A DNA stretch of 64,000 nt from JBBKXR01 sp037969585. Lineage in GTDB: Bacteria > Verrucomicrobiota > Verrucomicrobiia > Verrucomicrobiales > DEV007. The notes beneath the pieces were generated by a model. It was given only the letters and a program-made list of their open reading frames with translations, was not told the origin of the DNA and did no database searches. The translations under genes were made by a program, and so were the position numbers. This document shows positions 17,670 to 25,258 of this stretch, in pieces (the stretch's first letter is position 1; each line of letters opens with the position of its first letter). The DNA lies in assembly GCA_037969585.1 (NCBI GenBank), contig JBBKXR010000260.1, forward strand, positions 1-64,000. Reading direction: 5' to 3'.

Positions 17670-18271
17670 CCGATTCAAAAGAAAACTCCACCGACGACAA
17701 CGCCCCTAAAAGCGAGCCGGAAAACGATAACCAAGCTGAAGCGAAGAGCGATCCGCCTGCCGAGAATGCGGCAAGTGGTGACGAGTCCTCCGATTCAGGC
17801 AAAGGCCGTGGCCGTTCTCGCGGCAAGCGTTCTGAGGGTGAATCCGGCAACAAGGACAAGGATGTTGCCGACAGTAATTCTCAAAAGGAAGGTGACGACA
17901 GATCGTCGGATGGCGATTCCCGGGATCAGGGTGGCGGCAACAATCGCTCTGGCGGCGGCAGCGGTCGTTCGCGTTCGCGTCGTAAGCCAAAAGTGGCTGC
18001 CAAGCAGGGGCGCGACAGCGTCGTACAGCTCGATGCCAAGGAATGGCAGGGTAAAGCCTGGGAACTCTACCTCGCCGACATCCGCGAGGAGGGCACAGGG
18101 ATGTTCGACGATCAAGAAGCCAGGAAGTTAGCTAAGCGCAGCTTCGATCTGGCGGCCATTTTTATGCAAACCCGCGAGCAGATCGCGGGACCGATCGGCA
18201 AGAAGAATAAGGGCAAGCGGGACGCTGCCAAAGCTGATAACCAAGAAGAATCGCAAAGCGGCGACGAGTGA
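17666..18271 (+). CDS. Low-complexity charged protein with a conserved-looking C-terminal segment
   Basis: In this 201-residue protein the first 115 residues are disordered and dominated by Ser, Asp, Glu, Lys, Gly and Arg, including GRGRSRGKR and SGRSRSRRKPK. A short ordered part follows (about residues 120-170: LDAKEWQGKAWELYLADIRE and AKRSFDLAAIFMQTREQ), then another charged tail. There is no signal peptide. The basic RS/RG-type stretches suggest binding to nucleic acid or to acidic partners, which is only inference. Translation is probably coupled to the upstream gene through the ATGA overlap. Confidence 0.65.
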   Translation: MTDSKENSTDDNAPKSEPENDNQAEAKSDPPAENAASGDESSDSGKGRGRSRGKRSEGESGNKDKDVADSNSQKEGDDRSSDGDSRDQGGGNNRSGGGSGRSRSRRKPKVAAKQGRDSVVQLDAKEWQGKAWELYLADIREEGTGMFDDQEARKLAKRSFDLAAIFMQTREQIAGPIGKKNKGKRDAAKADNQEESQSGDE

Positions 18272-18333
18272 TCGTTTCGCCTTGAGTCCGTGTTGGACTC
18301 GAGGTGGTGGTGGGCTGATGCTTCCCCACTGAT

Positions 18334-18930
18334 ATGCGTCGGTCGACTTTTTACCGCATTTTGCTGAGCTGCTTCGCCGCGTTGGGCTACGCGGTGATGC
18401 GCTACGTGGTGTTTGGGGAAGTGGAGCCGGCGCAGGTGCCGGTTTACATTTTCAACAAAGCCCTGGCGGTTGCCAGCGTGATATTTCTGCTCTACGCGGG
18501 CATCGCTCACCGCAACGGATTGGCGGCGGACTCGCGGCGTTGGGGCAGGGCGTCGCTGCACGCCGCGTTCGTTCACATTTTGTTGTCGATGGCCATTTTG
18601 CGGCCGGAGTATTTTCCGAGATTTCACGACGCCGCCGGCAAGCTCAACTTCGATGGTGGCAGTGTCATCGCATTCGGTGTTGCCACGAGTTGGCTGTCCC
18701 TGATGCTGACGCGCAACCGGGTGATACGGTTACCGGTGGTGCGGCGACGGGTGATCATCGCCAGTGGTCTTTGCCTGCTCGGGCACTTGATTCCGGTGGG
18801 GATGGCTGGCAATTCGTGGTTGGCGATCGAGAAATGGCCCGGTGGATTGCCGCCGATGTCTTTGCTGAGTTTTATCGCGGTGCTCGCTGCGATGGGCTTT
18901 TATCTTGGAAGGGGGCGGCGCAGGGGCTAG
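18334..18930 (+). CDS. Polytopic inner-membrane protein of unknown function
   Basis: This 198-residue protein has about six hydrophobic segments, basic loops (RNRVIRLPVVRRRV) and an arginine-rich end. Histidines in HAAFVHILLSMAIL and GHLIPVGMAG resemble the heme-binding helices of ferric-reductase-like membrane domains, but I cannot confirm that family. The start ATG at 18334 follows a 62-bp gap. It ends 34 bp before holA on the same strand and may be transcribed with it. Confidence 0.6.
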   Translation: MRRSTFYRILLSCFAALGYAVMRYVVFGEVEPAQVPVYIFNKALAVASVIFLLYAGIAHRNGLAADSRRWGRASLHAAFVHILLSMAILRPEYFPRFHDAAGKLNFDGGSVIAFGVATSWLSLMLTRNRVIRLPVVRRRVIIASGLCLLGHLIPVGMAGNSWLAIEKWPGGLPPMSLLSFIAVLAAMGFYLGRGRRRG

Positions 18931-18964
18931 CCTCGCGTCGTCCCTCCAAGTTCAAGACGAACCT

Positions 18965-20116
18965 ATGCCTGCAGCGAAAAAATCGGCATCCGCCAAAGCC
19001 AAAAATCTGCACATCTTCCTAGGCAGCGACGAAGCCAAGGTAAAGGAGGCGGCCATGGCGCTGTCGAAAAAACTAGTGGTCGGCGACGACGAGTTCGGTT
19101 TGGAAATCGTCAGCGGTGGTGCCGACAACAGCGATCACGCGGCGCGCATCATCGGGCAGACGATCGAGGCGCTGCAGACGCTGCCGTTTTTCGGTGGTGG
19201 CAAGACGGTCTGGCTGCAGGGTGCGAATTTTTTCGGCGATAGTGTCACCGGTCGGGCGCAGGCGACACTGGGCGGGGTTGAGGCGCTGGCGGAGGTGCTA
19301 AGCCAGGGATTTCCCGATGACATTCACTTCATCCTCAGTGCGACCGAGATGGACAAGCGACGTGGCTTTTACAAAAAGCTGCAGAAGCTCGCCGACATCG
19401 AAGTGCACGACCGGGTCGACGTGTCGCGTGCCGGCTGGGAGCGTCAGATCGAGGGCGCAGCACGGCAGCGGGCGAAAGCGCTCGGGCTGAATTTTGCGCA
19501 CGGAGCGCTGGAACGATTTGTGCAGATGGTTGGTGCCGATACCAGGCAGTTGACGAACGAGTTGGAAAAGCTCGACCTGTATCTCGGCAGGGAACGACGC
19601 GAGGCGACCGACGAAGACGTGCGTGCGATTGTCGGAGCGACCCATGCGGGAGTGATTTTCGAAATTGGTGATGCAGTAGCGAGTCGACGCTTGCCTCTGG
19701 CGCTTGAGCTGATCGAGCAGCAGTTGCACAAGGGCGAGAACGCGATCGGGTTGCTCTACGCGGCGATCGTTCCGAGAGTGCGAGCCATGCTGCACGCGCG
19801 CGACTTTGTCGAGCGGCACAACATTCGGCCGACCGGAAATTTTAAGTCCTATGAGAATGCGCTCAACCAACTGCCCGATTCGGAGACGGCGCATTTGCCA
19901 CGCAAGAAGGATGGCAACATCTCCTGTTACCCGCTGTTTTTGGCAGGCGATGCGTGTCGGCGTTTCTCAGTCGCCCAGTTGTTGGCGGCCCACGACGCGT
20001 GTCTCGAAGCCGGCTTGCGTCTGGTGACGACAGCGCTCGATCCGCGTCTGGTGCTCAGTCAGTTGGTGACCAAAATTCTCGCTGATGACAAAGCTCAATC
20101 CCGTCGGGTTGCGTAG
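18965..20116 (+). CDS. holA: DNA polymerase III delta subunit
   Basis: This 383-residue protein opens with HIFLGSDEAKVKEAA, the start of the family's AAA-like domain I. It continues with TLPFFGGGKTVWL, HFILSATEMDKRRGFYKKL and the domain II/III markers ADTRQLTNELEKL and IGDAVASRR. Delta opens the beta sliding clamp within the clamp loader. Both length and motif order fit HolA. The ATG at 18965 is chosen; the frame upstream overlaps the previous gene. It is probably cotranscribed with the TauE-like gene 12 bp downstream. Confidence 0.9.
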   Translation: MPAAKKSASAKAKNLHIFLGSDEAKVKEAAMALSKKLVVGDDEFGLEIVSGGADNSDHAARIIGQTIEALQTLPFFGGGKTVWLQGANFFGDSVTGRAQATLGGVEALAEVLSQGFPDDIHFILSATEMDKRRGFYKKLQKLADIEVHDRVDVSRAGWERQIEGAARQRAKALGLNFAHGALERFVQMVGADTRQLTNELEKLDLYLGRERREATDEDVRAIVGATHAGVIFEIGDAVASRRLPLALELIEQQLHKGENAIGLLYAAIVPRVRAMLHARDFVERHNIRPTGNFKSYENALNQLPDSETAHLPRKKDGNISCYPLFLAGDACRRFSVAQLLAAHDACLEAGLRLVTTALDPRLVLSQLVTKILADDKAQSRRVA

Positions 20117-20128
20117 TCGTACAACGTA

Positions 20129-20497
20129 ATGAAAACGGTTCTCGTCTCGCTCGTTATTGGACTGGTCGCCGGATGCACGGCGGCCTTGTGCGGAGTCGGT
20201 GGCGGACTGATCATGGTGCCGGCTTTCAAATACCTGCTCGGTCTCGACCAAAAGCAGGCCATCGCGACGTCGCTGGCGATCATCATTCCGACAGCGATCC
20301 TGACCACCGCAAAATACGCCAAAGCCGGCGGTCTGATCGATTGGCGGATCGTAGGATGCACGGTGGTCGGTGCGTGCCTGGCGGCATGGTTCGCCGCGGA
20401 TTGGATGCGGGCGATGAGTAGCCCGTCGCTGACTAAAGGCTTCGCGGTGCTGTTAGTTGTGAGCGGGGTGCTGATGCTTTGGGCGGAGGCGAAGTGA
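20129..20497 (+). CDS. Half-size sulfite exporter TauE/SafE family protein
   Basis: This 122-residue membrane protein has the first-repeat signature of TauE/SafE permeases, CGVGGGLIMVPAF, followed by ATSLAIIIPTA. It contains four hydrophobic segments. Full-length members have two such repeats (about 250 residues), so this is a half-length form that would have to dimerise. The family exports sulfonates, sulfite or other small anions. It follows holA by 12 bp. Confidence 0.85.
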   Translation: MKTVLVSLVIGLVAGCTAALCGVGGGLIMVPAFKYLLGLDQKQAIATSLAIIIPTAILTTAKYAKAGGLIDWRIVGCTVVGACLAAWFAADWMRAMSSPSLTKGFAVLLVVSGVLMLWAEAK

Positions 20498-20532
20498 GGG
20501 GGCAAGCGGACTGGCTGGAGGATGAGAGTCTC

Positions 20533-20564
20533 GCGCGGAGGCGCGGAGGCGCGGAGGCGCGGAG
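20533..20564. repeat. Octanucleotide tandem repeat (GCGCGGAG)4
   Basis: Four perfect contiguous copies of GCGCGGAG, flanked by CTC on the left and ACTC on the right. A partial inverted relative (GCGCCTCTGCGCGAGAC) lies at 20740-20755. Confidence 0.85.
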
Positions 20565-20768
20565 ACTCGTCCAGAGTGTTGTTTCTGTTGGTATTTGATC
20601 GTCTATTGGCAACTGTGGAATCTTGGCGGTCTGGGCTCGTCCATTGGGACCGCCGGGATGGACGGTCTCGCGTGATCGTCCAGAGGATTTGTCGTTGTCA
20701 TGGAATGCCTCTCGTCAGTTTCCGGTGGACGATCCTCTGCGCCTCTGCGCGAGACCTTCCAGTGGACG

Positions 20769-20797
20769 AAAAAGGGCGACTCTTGCGAGCCGCCCTT
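20769..20797 (-). terminator. Rho-independent terminator of ppdK
   Basis: On the minus strand an 11-bp stem (AAGGGCGGCTC / GAGTCGCCCTT, one G-U pair, GCAA tetraloop) is followed by a run of five T residues. It lies about 60 bp after the ppdK stop. Confidence 0.85.
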
Positions 20798-20856
20798 CAT
20801 CTTAATTTTGCGCTAACGGAAAGCTAAGGGCTAACCGCTAAAAGCTAACAGCTACC

Positions 20857-23634
20857 TCACTTTTTCTTCTTCGCGGCCTTCTCTTCAAGCGCAGCCTGTG
20901 CGGCGGCGAGCTTGGCGATGGGGATGCGGAAGGGGCTGCAGCTGACGTAGTTGAGACCGCTTCGGTGGCAGAACTTGACCGACTCGGGATCGCCGCCGTG
21001 TTCGCCACAGATGCCGATCTTGAGGTTCTTGACGGTCTTGCGCCCGCCTTTGACACCCATCTCGACGAGTTGGCCCACACCGGTTTGGTCGAGGCTGGCG
21101 AAGGGATTGTTGTTAATCACTTCGGCGTCCTGGTAAGCCGGCAGGAACGAGCTGGAGTCATCGCGGCTGAGACCGAGACAGGTCTGCGTCAGATCGTTGG
21201 TGCCGAAGCTGAAGAACTGAGCGTGCTTGGCGACTTCAGCGGCTGTCAGAGCGGCGCGAGGAATCTCGATCATGGTGCCGACCGTGTATTTCAACTGGTT
21301 GGCACGCAAACCGTGTTTCTTGCGGACTTCAACGGCAGCTTCGTCGATGACGGCTTTCTGCAGTTCGAGCTCTTTGGCGTAGCTGACCAGCGGGACCATG
21401 ATCTCAGGATTGACCTTGATGCCTTTATTCTGGATTTCAACGGCCGCTTCGAAGATGGCCGTGGCCTGCATCTTGGTGATCTCAGGATAGACGATACCGA
21501 GACGGCAACCGCGATGACCGAGCATCGGGTTTTCTTCGTGCAGGTCGTTGATGCGACGCTTGATGAACGCAGGGCTGACCTTGAGCTTCTTGGCGAGCGC
21601 AGAGATTTGCTTGGCGTCCATGGTGCCGATGAACTCGTGCAATGGTGGATCCAGAAGACGGATAGTCGCGGGGCGACCGTCGAGCACTTCGAAGATGCCG
21701 GCGAAGTCTTTCTTCTGATACGGAAGAAGCTTCTTCAGTGCCTTGGCTTTACCTTCGGGATTGTCGGCGAGAATCATTTCGCGGACGGCATCGATGCGGT
21801 TGCCTTCGAAGAACATGTGTTCGGTGCGGGTAAGGCCGATGCCTTGTGCGCCGAATGCGATGGCGTTCTTCACCTGGCCCGGAGTGTCCGAGTTGGTGCG
21901 CACGTCGAGCTTCCGATACTGGTCGGCCCACTCCATAAGTTCGGTGAACTTCTTGTAGGTGGCGCTCTTCTTGGCGGCGGCTTTGTTCTCGAGCAAGCCT
22001 TGGATGACTTGCGACGGTGCGGCTTTCAACTCACCGGAGTAGATGGTGCCAGTGAAACCGTTGACCGAGATGTAGTCACCTTCTTTGCAGGTAACACCAT
22101 TGCCGCTGAGCGTTTTCTTGCCGTAGTCGATGGCCATGGTGTGGGCACCGCAAACGCAGATTTTACCCATCTGACGGGCGACCAGTGCGGCATGCGAAGA
22201 GGCGCCACCACGAGTGGTGAGGATGCCTTCGGCAGCGATCATGCCGCGCAAATCTTCCGGAGAAGTTTCCTGGCGGGTGAGGATGACTTTTTCGCCTCTG
22301 GCTGCGGCCGCGACAGCGGCTTCAGCAGTGAAGTAAATGCGACCGGATGCAGCACCCGGACCGGCGGGGAGGCCGCTGCCGATTTTCTTGGCTTTCTTCT
22401 CATCGGCGCCGTCGAAGATCGGTGCCAACAGGTGGCTCAAATCTTCGGCCGGAATACGCAGGATAGCTTCTTCCTTGGTGATGAGTTTTTCCTTCACCAT
22501 GTCGATGGCGATATTCACAGCGGCGAAACCGGTGCGCTTACCGTTACGAGTCTGCAGCATCCAGAGTTTGCCAGCTTCGATGGTGAACTCGACGTCCTGC
22601 ACATCGCGGAAATGTTTTTCGAGGATCACGCGAACCTTGAGCAACTCCTTGTGCGACTTGGGCAAGTCTTTGGACATCATCGACACTTCTTTCGGCGTGC
22701 GAACACCGGCGACGACGTCTTCGCCCTGCGCGTCGATGAGGTACTCACCGTAGAATTTGTTCTCGCCGGTGGCCGGGTTACGAGTGAATGCCACGCCGGT
22801 GCCGGATGCTTTGCCGGTGTTACCGAAGACCATGGCCTGCACGTTAACGGCGGTGCCCCACGAGGCAGGGATGCCGTACTTCTGGCGGTAAACCTTGGCG
22901 CGGTCGTTCTGCCAGGAGTTAAACACGGCGTTTACGGCGCCGTAGAGCTGGGTCATCGGATCTTCGGGGAAGTCCTGTCCGCTGCGCTTCTTGATGAGCT
23001 TTTTGAACTCGGCAACGACTGCGCGCAAATCAGCTTCTTCGAGGCCGGAGTCGTCGTCGACTTTGGCCTTCGCTTTGGCTTTTTCGAGAATGACTTCGTA
23101 GGGGTCGTGGTGCTCGCCGGCTTCGGCTTCGACTTCCATGACGACACTGCCGTACATCTGCAGGAAGCGACGGTAGCTGTCCCAGGCGAACTTAGCGTTG
23201 CCAGTTTTTGCGGCAAGCGCTTCGACCACCTGGTCGTTGATGCCGAGGTTGAGGATGGTATCCATCATTCCGGGCATCGACTCGCGAGCACCGGAACGAA
23301 CGGAGAGGAGCAGCGGGTTATCCAGGTCGCCGAACTTTTTGCCCATGACCTTTTCGATCTTGGCGATGTTGGCTTCGACCTCTGCTTCGAGAGATTTAGG
23401 ATACGATTTCTTGTGATCGTAGTAGTAGGTGCAGACCTCGGTGGTGATGGTCATGCCGGCCGGAACCGGCAGGTCGATGAGACACATCTCAGCGAGGTTG
23501 GCGCCTTTGCCGCCGAGCAGCGATTTCTGTTTGCCGTCACCGTCAGTTTTTACTTTGCCGTCTTTAGCACCGAAGAAGTAAACGTACTTAGGGCCCTTGG
23601 AGCCGGTGGATTTTTTGCCTTTTTTCTTAGCCAT
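20857..23634 (-). CDS. ppdK: Pyruvate, phosphate dikinase
   Basis: This 925-residue enzyme interconverts pyruvate, ATP and phosphate with phosphoenolpyruvate, AMP and pyrophosphate in the cytoplasm. The N-terminal ATP-grasp domain contains LLGGKGANLAEM and SVRSGARESMPGMMDT. The central swivelling domain carries the phosphorylated His481 in GGASSHAALVARQMG. The C-terminal PEP/pyruvate barrel has FGTNDLTQ and Cys876 in CGEHGG. Length is slightly above the usual 870-880 residues because of a Lys-rich N terminus, a charged segment near residue 185 (KAKAKAKVDDDSG) and a Lys/Ala-rich tail. It is monocistronic with its own terminator. Confidence 0.98.
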   Translation of the reverse strand: MAKKKGKKSTGSKGPKYVYFFGAKDGKVKTDGDGKQKSLLGGKGANLAEMCLIDLPVPAGMTITTEVCTYYYDHKKSYPKSLEAEVEANIAKIEKVMGKKFGDLDNPLLLSVRSGARESMPGMMDTILNLGINDQVVEALAAKTGNAKFAWDSYRRFLQMYGSVVMEVEAEAGEHHDPYEVILEKAKAKAKVDDDSGLEEADLRAVVAEFKKLIKKRSGQDFPEDPMTQLYGAVNAVFNSWQNDRAKVYRQKYGIPASWGTAVNVQAMVFGNTGKASGTGVAFTRNPATGENKFYGEYLIDAQGEDVVAGVRTPKEVSMMSKDLPKSHKELLKVRVILEKHFRDVQDVEFTIEAGKLWMLQTRNGKRTGFAAVNIAIDMVKEKLITKEEAILRIPAEDLSHLLAPIFDGADEKKAKKIGSGLPAGPGAASGRIYFTAEAAVAAAARGEKVILTRQETSPEDLRGMIAAEGILTTRGGASSHAALVARQMGKICVCGAHTMAIDYGKKTLSGNGVTCKEGDYISVNGFTGTIYSGELKAAPSQVIQGLLENKAAAKKSATYKKFTELMEWADQYRKLDVRTNSDTPGQVKNAIAFGAQGIGLTRTEHMFFEGNRIDAVREMILADNPEGKAKALKKLLPYQKKDFAGIFEVLDGRPATIRLLDPPLHEFIGTMDAKQISALAKKLKVSPAFIKRRINDLHEENPMLGHRGCRLGIVYPEITKMQATAIFEAAVEIQNKGIKVNPEIMVPLVSYAKELELQKAVIDEAAVEVRKKHGLRANQLKYTVGTMIEIPRAALTAAEVAKHAQFFSFGTNDLTQTCLGLSRDDSSSFLPAYQDAEVINNNPFASLDQTGVGQLVEMGVKGGRKTVKNLKIGICGEHGGDPESVKFCHRSGLNYVSCSPFRIPIAKLAAAQAALEEKAAKKKK

Positions 23635-23825
23635 AATTCTATGTAGATGAAGTGGGATGGATCGCTGTCTTTAGTAAAGTGTGGTCCGGACGGGGGGCAG
23701 GGCATGAGCGGGAAAAATGCCGTCGGAAAAGGGTCGCCACGATAGCAGAGGCGGTCCCTCTGTCAATGCAGGGAGGAAGCACTGGAGTGAGCCTTTTTGC
23801 CGCCAAATATCGTCCGGACTGGCAG

Positions 23826-25184
23826 TTACGTCTTGGTTTTGACGCCCGCTTTGAGAGCCCAGAGCAAGGCGAGATAGACTGCGACCAGCAGTTGCAGGGC
23901 AGGGATCTGAAGAGGGAAATCGATGACGGCGTGGGTCAGGACGAGGGTCATCGCCAGCAGAGCGCACAAAGTTGAGTACTGACTGATTTTTCGACGGCTG
24001 GCAATAAAGGTGCGGCGGATACCTTTGCTGAATGCTCCAAGAAAAAGTAATCCCCAAGCGCTTGCGCCGATGTATCCCCACTCGATCAGAGTCTGCAGAT
24101 AGTCCTGATGGGCATGGTGCCAGAAGCCGCCGATCTGGTTGCCCAGGTGGTTGGTGTAGAACGGAAAAGCGAGGCGGAAAGTTCCCGGCCCCATGCCGAA
24201 CCAGCCGCTGTCGGGAAGCATTTGTAAGCAGACTTGGTAGACTACCATGCGCCCCTCCAGACTTCGGGAAGTCGAAAACAATTCGCTCCATCGCTCCGAA
24301 GAAACTGCCAGACTGGGCAACACCGCAACGATGAGAAGGCCGGCAAAAAGAATGCTGGCTCCGATTAAACGCCTGGTCGATCCAGCGGCCGCGACGAAAT
24401 TGCGACGGAATCTGAACAGCAACCAGATGAGGCCGACCGCGGCGATCACCTGTCCAGCTTTTGATGTATTCGCGAACAGGGCAATCAGTGTGACAAGAAG
24501 CACTGTCAGCCAGAGCGGCCCATGATAAGTGGGCGCTTCATCCCGCGAGTGACGCAGCCAGAGTGCAGCTGCGGCCGGCCAGCTCAAATTCAGAAATGAG
24601 GCAGCGTTTCCGTGATAGCGAAACGCGGCGAAAAAAGTCAGGCCGGAGTTTTCCGGTGTTGCCCAGAGCATCGCGGTGCTGCCGCCGGCCTTTTGAGCGA
24701 TACCGATCACGGCGACGACCATGCCACTGAGTGCGATCGCGCGGAGCAGCATCCAGCGGTTGTGAGGATACTTCAGGCGATCGAGAATCACGAGAAATAC
24801 CGCCAACATTGCCGCCAGATTGAGGATGTTGGCGCTGGTGGCTTGTGCGTCAATTGTGCCGGGTAACCAGTCGATAGCATTTGGCAGACTGAAGAACTCC
24901 CAGCTGTCAGCGCTGTGTTGAGAGCGTGGATTCAGCCACGAAGTAACACCGATGGCGACAAGAGTCGCGAGAGCGGCGAAGCAGAGCGGGGGAATGGCGG
25001 GCAATTGCCGGGACACTAATTTGCGAACCATCCAGATCGCAAACGAGAGCAACAGGAGGCCGTCAAGCACTGCCACCGTGGTCGCCGTCGTGCAGCCGAA
25101 CGCCAGGGGTGCGTAGAAAATTGCAGCGACGACGGGGATTAACGCCGGCTCAACTGACTGCTTTCTGAGCGTTTTTTCGGCCAT
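23826..25184 (-). CDS. O-antigen ligase/polymerase-like membrane protein (Wzy/WaaL fold)
   Basis: This 452-residue protein has 11-12 predicted transmembrane segments and the large periplasmic loop of the Wzy_C superfamily. The loop includes FGMGPGTFRLAFP and HHAHQDYLQTLIEWGYIG, where the histidine pair is typical. Such enzymes polymerise lipid-linked repeat units or ligate glycan to an acceptor on the periplasmic face. It is the last gene of the minus-strand polysaccharide locus, 74 bp after the Wzc-like gene. Ligase versus polymerase cannot be decided from sequence alone. A second Wzy-like protein lies 10 kb away. Confidence 0.85.
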   Translation of the reverse strand: MAEKTLRKQSVEPALIPVVAAIFYAPLAFGCTTATTVAVLDGLLLLSFAIWMVRKLVSRQLPAIPPLCFAALATLVAIGVTSWLNPRSQHSADSWEFFSLPNAIDWLPGTIDAQATSANILNLAAMLAVFLVILDRLKYPHNRWMLLRAIALSGMVVAVIGIAQKAGGSTAMLWATPENSGLTFFAAFRYHGNAASFLNLSWPAAAALWLRHSRDEAPTYHGPLWLTVLLVTLIALFANTSKAGQVIAAVGLIWLLFRFRRNFVAAAGSTRRLIGASILFAGLLIVAVLPSLAVSSERWSELFSTSRSLEGRMVVYQVCLQMLPDSGWFGMGPGTFRLAFPFYTNHLGNQIGGFWHHAHQDYLQTLIEWGYIGASAWGLLFLGAFSKGIRRTFIASRRKISQYSTLCALLAMTLVLTHAVIDFPLQIPALQLLVAVYLALLWALKAGVKTKT

Positions 25185-25258
25185 GGAAATTCGAAGCCGT
25201 TACACCGTTGTACGCGCCTCGCGGCACTAGCGCGCCGGCAGACAGCGCCAACGGCCCG

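Larger units (their letters stand above)
20498..20856. other. Repeat-rich intergenic region between TauE-like gene and ppdK
   Basis: This 359-bp stretch holds four GCGCGGAG units (20533-20564). An inverted pair GGTCTCGCG (20664-20672) / CGCGAGACC (20748-20756) is present. TCGTCCAGAG occurs twice directly, and GGACGATCCTCTG near 20727-20739 is its near-inverse. A cluster of GCTAA words follows at 20812-20851. No plausible gene was found. The pattern looks like a degenerate, intergenic mobile-type repeat, and also contains the ppdK terminator. Confidence 0.7.

Noticed and set aside
20965..23646. 893-codon open frame on the plus strand, antisense to ppdK
   Set aside because: It is the mirror of a highly conserved enzyme whose codon bias removes stops from this antisense frame. 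Its translation shows no domain, and the ppdK motifs on the minus strand are unambiguous.
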